From: Magnetospira sp. QH-2
GTDB taxonomy: Bacteria > Pseudomonadota > Alphaproteobacteria > Rhodospirillales > Magnetospiraceae
Assembly (NCBI RefSeq): GCF_000968135.1
Contig: NZ_FO538765.1
Span: 1,751,819-1,815,818, forward strand
Direction: 5' to 3'
DNA: 64,000 bases
In this document: positions 17,007 to 26,765 of the stretch, piece by piece
Layout of the letters: the number at the start of each line of letters is the position of its first letter
Numbering within the stretch: the stretch's first letter is position 1
Notes under the pieces: generated by a model
The model's input: only the letters and a program-made list of their open reading frames with translations
What the model was told of the DNA's origin: nothing
Database searches by the model: none
Translations under genes and position numbers: made by a program

Positions 17007-19520
17007 GTGCTTGCCGGGCTGACAAACATATCCAACGAGACCATTGCGGCTCTGGTCGAACAGGTGCCTACCCCGATTCTAGTGGCCGAAGGGGAAGCGC
17101 AATCCGTCCTTTATACCAATCGCGCCTTCAGGGAGATGATCGGCTATTCCATCGCTGAGATCCCCGACGTGGCCCATTGGTGGCCGCTTGCCTATCCGGA
17201 TCCCGACTATCGACAGCAGGTGATGGAAAAATGGAGCCAGTTGGTGGCCGAGGCTCGCGGGGCGGGGGGCGCCATTGCGAATATGCTTGAAGTCATTCGC
17301 TGCAAGGACGGCAAGTCGCGCTGGTTCGAGGCGGGAGGGTCCATCAGTGGGGACAAACTGTTGGTCTTCTTTACCGATGTCACCGAGCGGGAACAAGCCG
17401 CACAGCGATATCGGGAACTGTTTGATCATATGAGCAGCGGGGCCGCGGTCTATCGGGCCGTGGATGACGGCTCGGATTTCGTCTTTTTGGATTTCAACAA
17501 GGCCGGACAGGTTATCGAGAAAATCGATTTGGGGGACGTCGCCGGGCAGCGAGTCTCGGAGATATTCCCTGGGGTCGAGTCATTCGGTTTTTTAGATGTG
17601 CTCAGGCGCGTCTGGGAAACGGGTGTTCCCGAGCATATGCCCATTTCCTTCTATCAGGATGAACGGATCACCGGCTGGCGAGAAAACTATGTCTATCGAC
17701 TGCCGGGCGGAGAAGTGGTGGCCATCTACGACGATATCACCGACTTCAAGGAAACCGAGCGCAAGCTCCTGGCGAGCGAGGACAAGTACCGCCATATGGT
17801 CGAAGGCGCAAAAGCCGTGGCCTGGCGCCTGGACCTGGAAACCCGTCTATTTACGTATGTTTCTCCCCAAGCAGAGCATTTGCTAGGTGTTCCAGCGGAA
17901 AAATGGACAGATTTCGAATTCTGGGCCGATCACATTCACCCGGACGACCGGGAGCAGGCGGTTTCATTTTGCAATGCAGAAACCGCCAGGGGAATTGATC
18001 ACGAGTTCGAATACCGAATGTTGCGGGATGATGGCAGCCTGGTCTGGGTCCGCGATCTGGTGGTCGTCGATCACGACAACCTGGGGCGGCCGGTCGAGCT
18101 TTCCGGCATTTTGGTTAATATTGATGAGCAGAAAAAAGCTGAAATCGAGCGCGACAACTTCTTTGATTTGTCTATCGACCTGCTTTGCGTGGCAGGGACC
18201 GATGGCTATTTCCGACGATTGAATAAGGCGTGGGAGACCACCCTGGGATGGTCCAAAGAGGAACTGCTTTCGAAGCCGTTTATGGAGTTCATCCATCCCG
18301 ATGATGTGGCCCCGACCATCGCCGAGGTCGAGCGGCAGATGGGCGGCGAGAGAGTCATTCATTTTGAAAATCGCTATCTATGTAAGGATGGCAGTTGGAA
18401 GTGGTTGGACTGGAGTAGCGAGCCAGAGCCGGACGGCACCATCTATGCCGTGGCCAGAGATGTTACCCAACGCCGCCGAACGGTTGAGGTCCTGCGCTCC
18501 GAGCGGCAACGGGTCTATGCGGTCTTGGATGGTCTGCCCGCCGTCGTGTCGCTGCAGACCGCCGACGGACGAATCCAGTTTGCCAACCGCCGTTTTCGAG
18601 AGATTTTCGGCATGGTCGATCAGCCTCCCTATCGTGATGCCGAAGGGGGATCGCCGAGCCTGAACGTCATCCAAAGCCGGGCGCCCACCGAATGGGAGTG
18701 GGATTCCGAAGACGGCCATGTCTACCAACTGAGCGCCTATCCGTTCGAAGACGCGGATGGGACTGAAATGGTGCTGGAGACCGGATTGGATATTACCAGT
18801 CTCAAGCAGACACTCGATGAACTGGTTCGGTCAAACGCGGAACTGGAGCGTTTTGCGTTCATCGCGTCCCACGACCTTCAAGAACCGGTGCGGTCGGTGG
18901 TCAGTTTCGCCCAGTTGCTGGAAAAAAGGCTGGAAGGACTGTTGGACGAGGATACCCAGGAATTTCTGGACTTTGTCATCGTGGCCGCGCAGCGGATGGG
19001 CGAACTGGTCAACGGATTGCTATCCTATTCCCGTTTTGGCGCCACGGCCCGGCGGTTTGAGACCGTGGACTGCAATCACTTGGTGGAACAGGTGGTCTCG
19101 GGCCTGAGAGCCATGGAGTTGAACGCCGAGGCCCAAATTGATTGGACCGACCTGCCCACGGTGATGGGCGATCCGCTGCAACTGAGTGAACTTTTCCAAA
19201 ACCTCATAGCCAACGGCATTAAGTTTTCCCGCGAAGGGGCCGCGGTTCGGATTGATATTTCCGCGGTACCGGGTGACGGCCTTTATGAGTTTACCGTGAG
19301 CGATAACGGAATCGGCATCGCCTCGCGCTACCAAGAGGAGATTTTTGAGGTGTTCAGGCGTCTGCACTATGCCGACGAAATTCCGGGCACCGGCCTGGGA
19401 CTGGCCATCTGTAAACGGGTGGTGGAGCGCCATGGCGGACGGATCTGGCTGGAGTCCGAAGAAGGCGAGGGGAGCCGCTTCAGGTTTACCCTCCCGGCTC
19501 CGTCCAACATCCCGGAATAG
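17007..19520 (+). CDS. multi-PAS sensor histidine kinase (soluble)
   Basis: An 837-residue kinase with no membrane segment. It carries about five PAS/PAC units in tandem (roughly residues 10-120, 130-250, 255-380, 385-490, 500-600), then HisKA with phospho-acceptor His622 in IASHDLQEPVRSVVSFAQ, and an HATPase domain (N box LIANGIKFSR, G1 SDNGIGI, G2 GTGLGLAICKRVVERHGG). SHDLQEP is the phytochrome-like HisKA subtype. The start is a GTG at 17007 with only a weak GGGGCGGG ahead; the next ATG would remove part of the first PAS. A receiver-only protein follows after 151 bases and is a possible partner. Confidence 0.88.
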   Translation: MLAGLTNISNETIAALVEQVPTPILVAEGEAQSVLYTNRAFREMIGYSIAEIPDVAHWWPLAYPDPDYRQQVMEKWSQLVAEARGAGGAIANMLEVIRCKDGKSRWFEAGGSISGDKLLVFFTDVTEREQAAQRYRELFDHMSSGAAVYRAVDDGSDFVFLDFNKAGQVIEKIDLGDVAGQRVSEIFPGVESFGFLDVLRRVWETGVPEHMPISFYQDERITGWRENYVYRLPGGEVVAIYDDITDFKETERKLLASEDKYRHMVEGAKAVAWRLDLETRLFTYVSPQAEHLLGVPAEKWTDFEFWADHIHPDDREQAVSFCNAETARGIDHEFEYRMLRDDGSLVWVRDLVVVDHDNLGRPVELSGILVNIDEQKKAEIERDNFFDLSIDLLCVAGTDGYFRRLNKAWETTLGWSKEELLSKPFMEFIHPDDVAPTIAEVERQMGGERVIHFENRYLCKDGSWKWLDWSSEPEPDGTIYAVARDVTQRRRTVEVLRSERQRVYAVLDGLPAVVSLQTADGRIQFANRRFREIFGMVDQPPYRDAEGGSPSLNVIQSRAPTEWEWDSEDGHVYQLSAYPFEDADGTEMVLETGLDITSLKQTLDELVRSNAELERFAFIASHDLQEPVRSVVSFAQLLEKRLEGLLDEDTQEFLDFVIVAAQRMGELVNGLLSYSRFGATARRFETVDCNHLVEQVVSGLRAMELNAEAQIDWTDLPTVMGDPLQLSELFQNLIANGIKFSREGAAVRIDISAVPGDGLYEFTVSDNGIGIASRYQEEIFEVFRRLHYADEIPGTGLGLAICKRVVERHGGRIWLESEEGEGSRFRFTLPAPSNIPE

Positions 19521-19583
19521 CCCCGTTGCAGCATTGGCCTGACAGCATTGCCGGGTTCCGCGATAGAAACAGGCCAACAGCTT

Positions 19584-19613
19584 TTGCCGTTAAACTTTAA
19601 GTGATCCTATAGT
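19584..19613 (+). promoter_or_regulatory. possible promoter for the stand-alone receiver gene
   Basis: TTGCCG (19584-19589) and TATAGT (19608-19613) are 18 bases apart, about 60 bases ahead of the receiver gene. The -10 element is good and the -35 is only half consensus. Confidence 0.3.
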
Positions 19614-19671
19614 AGGCTGTTTACCCGTGACGGGATGTCGGGTGAAGCGGTTATTGGCCCAAGGGAATGCT

Positions 19672-20037
19672 GTGTCTGAAGAGCTTTTTATTGTGGTGGT
19701 TGATGATGATGAGGTCGTTGCCGATGCCCTTGGCACGATCCTCGAGTGCTGGGGGCATCGGGTGGCTGTTTCCAATGGCGACACCGATTTTGACCCCTTG
19801 ATAGAACAAGACTCTGCAAAGCCGGACTTGATCATTGCGGACTATAACCTCGGGAATGGTCGAACAGGGGTGGATTTGATCACTCGGCTTCGGCAGCACC
19901 ATGGAAACCCAATTGCCGCCACCTTGTTAACCGGTGACACCGCTTCCCTTCCGCCCGTTGACCCGACCATCCTTATCCTTCTCAAACCAGTTGAACCGGC
20001 GACGTTAAAAGAGGTCCTTGGCAGTTTACGGCCCTGA
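19672..20037 (+). CDS. single-domain response regulator (receiver only)
   Basis: A 121-residue CheY-like protein with the acidic pocket VVVDDDEVV, phospho-acceptor Asp in LIIADYNLGNGRTG, Thr in LLTGDT and the conserved Lys in ILLKPVEP. No output domain is present, so it should work as a phosphorelay intermediate or by protein contact. GTG at 19672 is preferred because AAGGGA lies five bases before it; a GTG 45 bases further upstream is possible. Its receiver resembles the one at the end of the neighbouring hybrid kinase (both share PDxIIADYxL, a TG and TGDT), hinting at common ancestry or shared phosphodonors. Confidence 0.85.
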   Translation: MSEELFIVVVDDDEVVADALGTILECWGHRVAVSNGDTDFDPLIEQDSAKPDLIIADYNLGNGRTGVDLITRLRQHHGNPIAATLLTGDTASLPPVDPTILILLKPVEPATLKEVLGSLRP

Positions 20038-20091
20038 CCGCCTCGCCTTTGGTCCAAGGTGAAAAAACGGGATTGGTATCAACAGGCTTGC

Positions 20092-22383
20092 TCAGCGAAG
20101 CAAATCGGCGATGGTTCGGTGCAGCTGGTCGGGATTGATCGGTTTGTGCAGCAGCGGCAAACTGGATAGGGCCGCTTCTTGAAGGCGTGAAGGATTGGTG
20201 TCCCCGGTGATCAGCATGGCCGGGATCTGAGTATCAAAGTGAGCCCTAATGCGCGAGACCGCCCAGGCGCCGGTTTGTTCGAACGGGAGCCGGTAGTCAG
20301 CGATGATGAAATCCGGCTTTCTGGCACGCTCATCAAGAATATAGGGGTAATTGCAGTCATTATTGTTAATGCAGCTTGAGATAAAAACCTCGCAACCCCA
20401 GTGTTCCAGAAAAGTGGCGGTGGCTTCGGCGACTGCCATGTCATCCTCAATCAGGAGCACGCGCTTACCGTTAAGGTGTTCCGCCTTGTCGGGGGGCGAA
20501 AGAGGCGGCGTGAGAGGCTCCTCCCCACCGGTGAGAAGGACAATGGAAAACATGGTTCCGCGATCCGGATGCGAGCGGAACTGGATCGGGTGGTTGAGCA
20601 ACAACGCCATGCGCTTGACAATGGAGAGTCCCAGGCCGAGCCCTTTGTTGCGATCCCGTTCTTCGTTGCCGATTTGATAGAATTCCTCGAACACACTGTC
20701 GGTTTTGTCTTCTGGGATGCCGATACCCGTGTCCCAAACTTGAATCTCCAGACTGTCGGGCCGCCGTCTGGCTCCCAGTAGAATACGACCTTCCTCGGTA
20801 AACTTGACGGCATTGGATAAGAGGTTGCGTAAGAGAGTATCGAGTAATGCCTCATCGGTCTGGACCGTGACCGAAGAAGGGATAAACCGGAAATCAAGAT
20901 TTTTGGACGCGCTCAAGGCAGTGAATTCTTCGGCCAGACGGCGCATCAATGGCGCAATGGGAGTGGCCCGCATCTGTGGGCTGATGAGTCCGGCCTCCAA
21001 CTTCGACATGTCGAGGACCCGGTCTAGGATGCCGCGCAGGCTGTCTACCGAGAGGCGGGTTTTTTCAATCAGCTTTGGCTGTTGGGCCGGGGTGGCGCCT
21101 TCGCTGAGCACGGATAAGAACAAGGTGATGGCCTGCAAAGGCTGTCGAAGGTCATGGCTTGCCGCCGCCAGGAATCGGGATTTGGCCGCGCTGCTCTGCT
21201 CGGCGGCTTCCCGGGCCAGGCGCTCCCGTTCCTCGGCTTTGTTGCGGGCGACGACAAACCCGTGAAGGGCCTCGGCCATGTGGCTGATTTCGTCGCTTCC
21301 GCTGATATCAATATCGAGCGGCCCTCCTTTGGCGGCCCGGTCCATGGCGGCCTTCAGAGTATCTAGTCTGCGAGAAACATTGAACAAAACCAAGAGACTG
21401 AAAACCAGAGCAACGAGAAAGGTGATGCCCGAGACCCCTGCTAGGATCCAACTGCGGTTTTCCATTTGCTCGATGCTGGTCTCAAAGGCTGACTCGATTT
21501 CGGTGCGTGCGGCGCGAACCAGGCTGCCGACGGCAAAGACCTGTCGACGGGCTGTTTGATCATAGGCAAGTCGGAGTCCCTCTGTCCGTCGGATGGCATC
21601 TTGAACTTCCCACGCACTGGAAAAGATATCGCGTTCCTGTTTGCCGAATGCTTCCAAGGAATCAATGGTGGCCAAAAGAATCGCTTGGTCGTCGGGGGCC
21701 AAATCCACGGTTTCCTGGCGGGCCTGGGTCAAGTGCATCAAGTACAAAGACCGCATGTCCTTTGCTCCATGTGCCAATCGAGGCAACGGATTGCCAAACA
21801 CAACGAGTTCGGCCTTTCGCAGATGGAGTTCGATGCTCCTGCGCGCCCAATTGATGGCTTTGGAGCGGTGACCTGAGGCCATGGGAAGAATGCTGGCCAA
21901 AGTGCGCTTTAGATCCTTTTTCAGGCCATCAAAATCTCGTCGGGCCTCAATCCGACGGGCGACCATGGCCTCAAGGGCTTCAAGCCGGTAGCGAAGCTGG
22001 ATCATGTCCGTTTCCACCTGCTCGAGAAGAGCCGCAAGGTGGTCTTGGCCGATCACTTTTAATGAGCCGACAAGCCGTTCCATGCGTTCGAACTGATCGT
22101 GGATTCGAAACAGGATGGTTTTGCGCTGACTTTCAACACGGGCCGCGGCAAGACCGGGAGCGCTTGCCAAGACCGCTTCGCTTTCGTGGGCCAATTCATA
22201 GGCGCTGGATATGATTGGGACGCCCGTACGGGACACGGTTTGTTGTGTCTGGTTCAAGATGACCAGGGAGGACAGCGCCAAAAACAAGGCCGTGGCGATA
22301 AAGGCCAAAACGACCAGGAAATTGAACTCGAGCAGCAGTTTGATCGATAGGCCAGATATAAACCTGGAAAAACCCGACAGCAT
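20092..22383 (-). CDS. membrane hybrid histidine kinase with C-terminal receiver
   Basis: A 763-residue protein. Two membrane helices (about residues 15-40, and SWILAGVSGITFLVALVFSLLVLF near 325) flank a helical periplasmic sensor domain of about 280 residues. HAMP, HisKA (His410 in AAASHDLRQPLQAITLFLSVL), HATPase (NLLSNAVKF, WDTGIGIPEDK, GLGLGLSIVKRM) and a receiver (LLIEDDMAV, FIIADYRLP, LITGDT, LHKPINP) follow. ATG 22383 was chosen because upstream sequence is Arg/Ser/Thr-rich and overlaps the opposite-strand gene. It is divergent from a periplasmic solute-binding protein gene, which could deliver its ligand signal, as in LuxQ- or TorS-type pairs. That pairing is inference. Confidence 0.87.
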   Translation of the reverse strand: MLSGFSRFISGLSIKLLLEFNFLVVLAFIATALFLALSSLVILNQTQQTVSRTGVPIISSAYELAHESEAVLASAPGLAAARVESQRKTILFRIHDQFERMERLVGSLKVIGQDHLAALLEQVETDMIQLRYRLEALEAMVARRIEARRDFDGLKKDLKRTLASILPMASGHRSKAINWARRSIELHLRKAELVVFGNPLPRLAHGAKDMRSLYLMHLTQARQETVDLAPDDQAILLATIDSLEAFGKQERDIFSSAWEVQDAIRRTEGLRLAYDQTARRQVFAVGSLVRAARTEIESAFETSIEQMENRSWILAGVSGITFLVALVFSLLVLFNVSRRLDTLKAAMDRAAKGGPLDIDISGSDEISHMAEALHGFVVARNKAEERERLAREAAEQSSAAKSRFLAAASHDLRQPLQAITLFLSVLSEGATPAQQPKLIEKTRLSVDSLRGILDRVLDMSKLEAGLISPQMRATPIAPLMRRLAEEFTALSASKNLDFRFIPSSVTVQTDEALLDTLLRNLLSNAVKFTEEGRILLGARRRPDSLEIQVWDTGIGIPEDKTDSVFEEFYQIGNEERDRNKGLGLGLSIVKRMALLLNHPIQFRSHPDRGTMFSIVLLTGGEEPLTPPLSPPDKAEHLNGKRVLLIEDDMAVAEATATFLEHWGCEVFISSCINNNDCNYPYILDERARKPDFIIADYRLPFEQTGAWAVSRIRAHFDTQIPAMLITGDTNPSRLQEAALSSLPLLHKPINPDQLHRTIADLLR

Positions 22384-22537
22384 GGATACCGGTCTGAAAT
22401 CAATGGAAACAACGGACGCCACTTCGTTTGGTGGCGTTGCTTGGACGACGTTGACAATGCTACCATTCCAAGAGAGCCTCGGAAACCTTGTTGCTCTCGC
22501 TAAATAATAGATCCGGGGCCTATGGGGAGGCGGAATC

Positions 22538-23548
22538 ATGATGCTGCGGATCCTTGTTGTGGTCCTCGTGTCCTTTGGGATGCAGACCGCAGTGGCGGGA
22601 ACACTGGATGATGTTCGCGAGCGTGGTGTGCTGCGATGTGGAGCCAACCACGACTATGCCGGTTTTTCGGCGGTTGATAAAAAAGGGCGTTGGTGGGGGC
22701 TCGATGTGGATCTGTGTCGTGCCGTTGCCGCAGCGGTGCTGGGAAGTGCCGATGCGGTTGAGTTCCTGCGCCTGAGTGATGAATTTCGATTCGAGGCCTT
22801 GTCCAGAGGGGACGTGGATCTTTTGTTTCGCAATACCACCGAAACTCTGAGCCGCGATACCGCATTGGGGTTCAATTTCACCCGGTCCTATTTCTATGAC
22901 GGCCAGGGATTTATGGTCTGGGCTGATCTGGGGGCCCGCAAACTCGCGGACCTGAAGACCGCGCGGGTTTGTGTCGAGACCGGAACGACTACCCTCAAGA
23001 CCTTGCGCGATTTCACGCGGCGGGAAAAAGTGACTTTCGATATTCGCCTTTATCATTCCCTGGACGAGATGAAGGTGGCGTTTTTCTCACGCGAGTGCGA
23101 CACGTTTTCCTCCGATGCTTCAGCCTTGGCTTCAATTTTGTCAACCGACGCTCCGAAGGGAAACGACTTCCTTATTCTGCCAGAAAGAGTTTCCAAAGAA
23201 CCACTGGCAGGAGTGGTGAGGGAAGGAGACGAGGATTGGTTTGATGTGGTGAAATGGACTCTTCACGGTGTGATCGAGGCAGAGGAAAAAGGTCTGACCT
23301 CTGGCAACCTGGAGCAAATGCAAGCGGTTAAAGACCCTTATATCCAGCGGCTGCTCGGCGTGGCACCGGGGATTGGCCAGACACTGGGGTTGGATGATCA
23401 ATGGCTGCGGCGCATCATTGCCCAGGTCGGGAACTATGGTGAAATCTACGAGCGGAACCTCGGCGCCGCGGCGCCCGTTACCTTGGATAGGGGCTTGAAC
23501 AATCTGTGGACAAAAGGGGGCTTGCTGTATTCCCCGCCTTTCCTTTGA
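22538..23548 (+). CDS. periplasmic amino-acid-type solute-binding protein (AapJ-like), orphan
   Basis: A 336-residue exported protein with a signal peptide (ILVVVLVSFGMQTAVAG, cleavage near residue 21). The SBP family 3 opening (LDDVRERGVLRCGANHDYAGFSAVDKKG, then GLDVDLCRAVAAAVLG) closely follows the AapJ/BztA general amino-acid binding protein layout. GGGGAGG precedes the ATG. No permease or ATPase genes lie nearby, and the divergent neighbour is a hybrid kinase with a large periplasmic domain, so the protein may serve sensing rather than transport. The ligand is not predictable here. Confidence 0.82.
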   Translation: MMLRILVVVLVSFGMQTAVAGTLDDVRERGVLRCGANHDYAGFSAVDKKGRWWGLDVDLCRAVAAAVLGSADAVEFLRLSDEFRFEALSRGDVDLLFRNTTETLSRDTALGFNFTRSYFYDGQGFMVWADLGARKLADLKTARVCVETGTTTLKTLRDFTRREKVTFDIRLYHSLDEMKVAFFSRECDTFSSDASALASILSTDAPKGNDFLILPERVSKEPLAGVVREGDEDWFDVVKWTLHGVIEAEEKGLTSGNLEQMQAVKDPYIQRLLGVAPGIGQTLGLDDQWLRRIIAQVGNYGEIYERNLGAAAPVTLDRGLNNLWTKGGLLYSPPFL

Positions 23549-23658
23549 GGGACTGAGGCGCGCGCGAAATATCACCCCCCCCAGATTTTCACCTTTTCAC
23601 GGTGTCTATCCCAAAGTATGATTTTTGCCGTTCGTTGCCTGGGGCAAGAGGGGGAGAA

Positions 23659-24669
23659 GTGGCTTTCGACGTTCGTCATTGGCTGAGTCCGACCGCATTC
23701 CTTAAAGGATTGATGGTGTTGGCGCTATTGTCGCCGTTGGGATCCTGCGGCGATGGAGATGAAGCGGAAAAAGCAATCAAAATCGGCCTTGTCACCAATA
23801 ATCCCAATGGCTTGCGGAATATTCAAGGATTCCGCGACGGCATGGCCCACCTCGGTTTTCAAGAAGACGGGCAAGTGGCCTATCTTTTCGATGGACACCC
23901 GGTAACCGGACAGGATCTTAAGACCACATTGGAGCATTTCGTCGCCGCCGAGGTCGATTTGATCTTCACGGCGGGCACGCCAACCGGAGTGTTGGCCCAC
24001 GAAATGACCAAAGACAGCGGCATACCGGTCATATTCGGCGTGATGGCCGATCCCGTGCAAGCGGGCGTTCTTGGCGATATTTCTCACCCGGGCGGCAACA
24101 TGACCGGCGTAAAACTGGGCAAAAACCAAGCCCGCCGCCTGGAGTTGTTCAAGGAAGTGGTGCCGGGTATCCAGAAATTGGTCTTGCTCAGCAATCTCGG
24201 CGATCCGGCATCGGCGGCATCGGTCGAGCAGATCCGAAGCAGTAATCTGGCCAAAACCCTTGATCTGGTGATCATGGATTGCCGGGACGATGAGGCGGTG
24301 ACCCGCGCCTTGGCGGACTTGCCGGACGATACGGACGCGCTGTTCCTGGTTCCCAATAGTACGGTCAACAAGCGCATCAAGGATATCGCCCGCGTGTCCC
24401 TGGAGCGGAAGATTCCCATTTCCGGGCCAAGTACGGCACAGATCGAACAGGGCGCATTGATGACATATGGTTTTGTGCACGAGGAAGTGGGGGCTCAGGC
24501 CGCTCGCCTGGCGCTGCTGGTTCTGAATGGCGCGAACCCGGGGGATTTGCCGGTGGAGAACGCGGAATCTTATTTGGGGTTGAATTTGGAAATCGCCAAG
24601 CGGATCGGCCTGGAGATCGACCCGCTCTATATTCGGTCAGCGGATATTTTGATCCGCCCGGTTCCTTGA
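23659..24669 (+). CDS. ABC-type substrate-binding lipoprotein (ABC_sub_bind family)
   Basis: A 336-residue protein with a lipoprotein signal (LMVLALLSPLGSC, lipobox LGSC) followed by a two-lobed periplasmic binding fold of the ABC_sub_bind/DUF534 family. Typical segments are IKIGLVTNNPNGLRNIQGFRDGM, VDLIFTAGTPTGVLAHEMT, IPVIFGVMADPVQAG and SHPGGNMTGV. The GTG at 23659 follows GGGGGAGAA and brings the signal peptide to the N-terminus. Transport partners are absent; the next gene is a membrane sensor kinase in the same direction, so this is a second binding-protein/kinase pair. Confidence 0.82.
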   Translation: MAFDVRHWLSPTAFLKGLMVLALLSPLGSCGDGDEAEKAIKIGLVTNNPNGLRNIQGFRDGMAHLGFQEDGQVAYLFDGHPVTGQDLKTTLEHFVAAEVDLIFTAGTPTGVLAHEMTKDSGIPVIFGVMADPVQAGVLGDISHPGGNMTGVKLGKNQARRLELFKEVVPGIQKLVLLSNLGDPASAASVEQIRSSNLAKTLDLVIMDCRDDEAVTRALADLPDDTDALFLVPNSTVNKRIKDIARVSLERKIPISGPSTAQIEQGALMTYGFVHEEVGAQAARLALLVLNGANPGDLPVENAESYLGLNLEIAKRIGLEIDPLYIRSADILIRPVP

Positions 24670-24681
24670 AACCGCGAGACA

Positions 24682-24705
24682 TTTTGCGTTGGCGAACTGT
24701 ATAAT
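24682..24705 (+). promoter_or_regulatory. promoter-like -10 element before the dCache kinase
   Basis: A consensus TATAAT (24700-24705) lies 36 bases ahead of the kinase GTG; the -35 region upstream is weak. The kinase could thus be made independently of the lipoprotein gene before it. Confidence 0.35.
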
Positions 24706-24740
24706 AGAGGCACTGACTTCCGCTCAACAGGAAGGACGTC

Positions 24741-26579
24741 GTGTTTCGAAGTCTAAAGTTTCGCTTTTTTCTTGCGTTTGTGGGACTGGCCGTGGGGCCG
24801 TTGCTCTTGGCCGCCTTGTTGGTTGGCAACGCCATCAAAGACGAAGAAACTTGGCATAGCCGCGTAATTCTACAAGCAACAGCCGAGCGGGTTCGCGATG
24901 GTGTTCGCAGCCTGTTCGAAGCGTCGCGGCGGGATGTGCAGGTCATCGATAACATGATCGGTATCGGCTTGCGGGCTGATACACGGAGATATCAGGTTTT
25001 ACAGGCGCTGCTGTTGCGCAACAAAACATTCCAGACACTCCGGATTATCGATCTGGAGGGGGGGACGGCGGATGTTGTTTCCAGAAGCAATATGCAGCCG
25101 GGTCTGCATTCCCGCTTGTTCCGAGATCGCAAGGGTATGGCTTCGGCGATTGAAACGGGTCAGCCACTCTTTGGAGGGGTGCGCATGGATGAGAGCCTGA
25201 ATGAGCCTCTGATTACCATGCTGATCCCCTTGCAGATGCCGATAACCGGTCAAGTGGAATGTGTCATGGTCGCGGACCTTCGCTTCAAAGCCGTATGGGA
25301 TTTGTTGGCTCACCTGACTTTGGGCCCCGGGACCCAAGCTTACATCGTGGACGAAGAAGGGGTTGTTGTCGCCCACCGCAATCCTACCCATGCTTTGCAG
25401 CGAAAAGAGGCACCCGTCGGCGAGATTGGCCTTGCGGGTGCGCCGGTGCTCAGAGTCCGAATGCCGCTGGGATTGGCCGGAGCCGGATTGCTTGTTGTTG
25501 TGGAGCAAGACCTAGCGGATGCGGAAGTCACGATCCGCCGGATCCTAAATGTTTCCACCATCACCGCTGTGTTCTTTATCCTGGTTGCCCTGTTGTTTTT
25601 CACTTACTTCGTCCTGCGCATGGTTTTCCCCTTGGAACGACTGGTGGCTGCCAGCAAGCAAGTGGGAAGAGGCCAGACACCGGAGACGATCTCCGTCGCG
25701 GCAACGGGAGAAGTCCGCGAGCTCATCGTTGCCTTTAATCAGATGGCCACCGATATTGCCAAAGCCAGGGATCTGGCGTCGCTCCATGCGATGGAACTGG
25801 CAAACAAGAACCTGAAGCTGGATGCGGATAACTTGGCGTTGGAGCGGGCCGAGGCGTCATTGCGCCAGGCTCTGGACAAGGTAACCCTGTCCAACGAGGA
25901 GTTGGAGCAATTTGCCTATGTGGCCTCCCATGACCTGAAAGAACCGCTGCGCATGGTTGGCAGCTACTTACAGCTTCTCAAAATGCGCTACGCCGATCAG
26001 CTGGATGATACAGCAAGCGAATACATTGGGTTTGCGGTGGACGGCGCCCTTCGCATGAATCATCTGATCACCGATCTTTTGGAATACTCCCGAGTCGAGA
26101 CTAAAGGGGGAGAGCTGATTCCGCTTCCCATGGAAAATATCCTCCAGGTGGCCATGCAGGATTTGTCCGTGACCATTGACGAGAAAGGGGCGACCGTAAA
26201 GGTGGAGGGCCAATGGCCCGTCTGCGAGGTGGATGGATCACAGATCGTTCGACTATTCGAAAACCTCATCGGCAATGCGCTTAAATATGCCGACGAGGAC
26301 CGGGCTCCGGAAGTTGTCGTGAGCGGCGCCTTGCAAGGCGACCAATGGGTATTTTCCGTTGCCGACAATGGAATCGGGATCGCCGAAGAGTTTCATGCTC
26401 GGATCTTTGCCATCTTCCAACGCCTCCATAATCACGATGCATACGGCGGCACGGGGATTGGTCTGGCGGTCGCCAAAAAAATCGTCGAGCGCCATGGTGG
26501 GAGAATCTGGGTCGAATCGTGTTTGGGTAAGGGAACAACCTTCTATTTTTCCCTTCCACAAGCCGCCGCCCCCGAATAG
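24741..26579 (+). CDS. membrane sensor histidine kinase, Cache-type periplasmic domain, HAMP
   Basis: A 612-residue kinase. The first membrane helix (FFLAFVGLAVGPLLLAALLVG) starts at residue 9. A periplasmic Cache-like domain (about 30-270, with IVDEEGVVVAHRNP typical of dCache) ends at a second helix (ITAVFFILVALLFFTYFVL). HAMP and a coiled coil follow, then HisKA (His397 in VASHDLKEPLRMVGSYLQLL) and HATPase (NLIGNALKYAD, VADNGIGIAEE, GGTGIGLAVAKKIVERHGG). AGGAAGG precedes the GTG start. It lies 71 bases behind the substrate-binding lipoprotein. No receiver is attached. Confidence 0.88.
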   Translation: MFRSLKFRFFLAFVGLAVGPLLLAALLVGNAIKDEETWHSRVILQATAERVRDGVRSLFEASRRDVQVIDNMIGIGLRADTRRYQVLQALLLRNKTFQTLRIIDLEGGTADVVSRSNMQPGLHSRLFRDRKGMASAIETGQPLFGGVRMDESLNEPLITMLIPLQMPITGQVECVMVADLRFKAVWDLLAHLTLGPGTQAYIVDEEGVVVAHRNPTHALQRKEAPVGEIGLAGAPVLRVRMPLGLAGAGLLVVVEQDLADAEVTIRRILNVSTITAVFFILVALLFFTYFVLRMVFPLERLVAASKQVGRGQTPETISVAATGEVRELIVAFNQMATDIAKARDLASLHAMELANKNLKLDADNLALERAEASLRQALDKVTLSNEELEQFAYVASHDLKEPLRMVGSYLQLLKMRYADQLDDTASEYIGFAVDGALRMNHLITDLLEYSRVETKGGELIPLPMENILQVAMQDLSVTIDEKGATVKVEGQWPVCEVDGSQIVRLFENLIGNALKYADEDRAPEVVVSGALQGDQWVFSVADNGIGIAEEFHARIFAIFQRLHNHDAYGGTGIGLAVAKKIVERHGGRIWVESCLGKGTTFYFSLPQAAAPE

Positions 26580-26765
26580 GCCGTCGCCGCTGGAGCGAGA
26601 ATCCCCCCTTAGAGGCGCGCCGGGGTATAAAAATGGTCAAAATTCCACGCAGCCCCCTTTACATTCTTGCTGGTGCGGTTAGGGTTTTAGCTGACTTGTG
26701 CATGCAAGAAGCCTGTTGGGCGAGAAGCGGGGGCAAGTCGAAGTCAACACTCAAGGAGTTTTCTA

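Noticed and set aside
22384-22647. N-terminal extension of the hybrid kinase
   Set aside because: The extension is Arg/Ser/Thr/Pro-rich, overlaps the signal peptide region of the opposite gene and puts the membrane helix far from the N-terminus.
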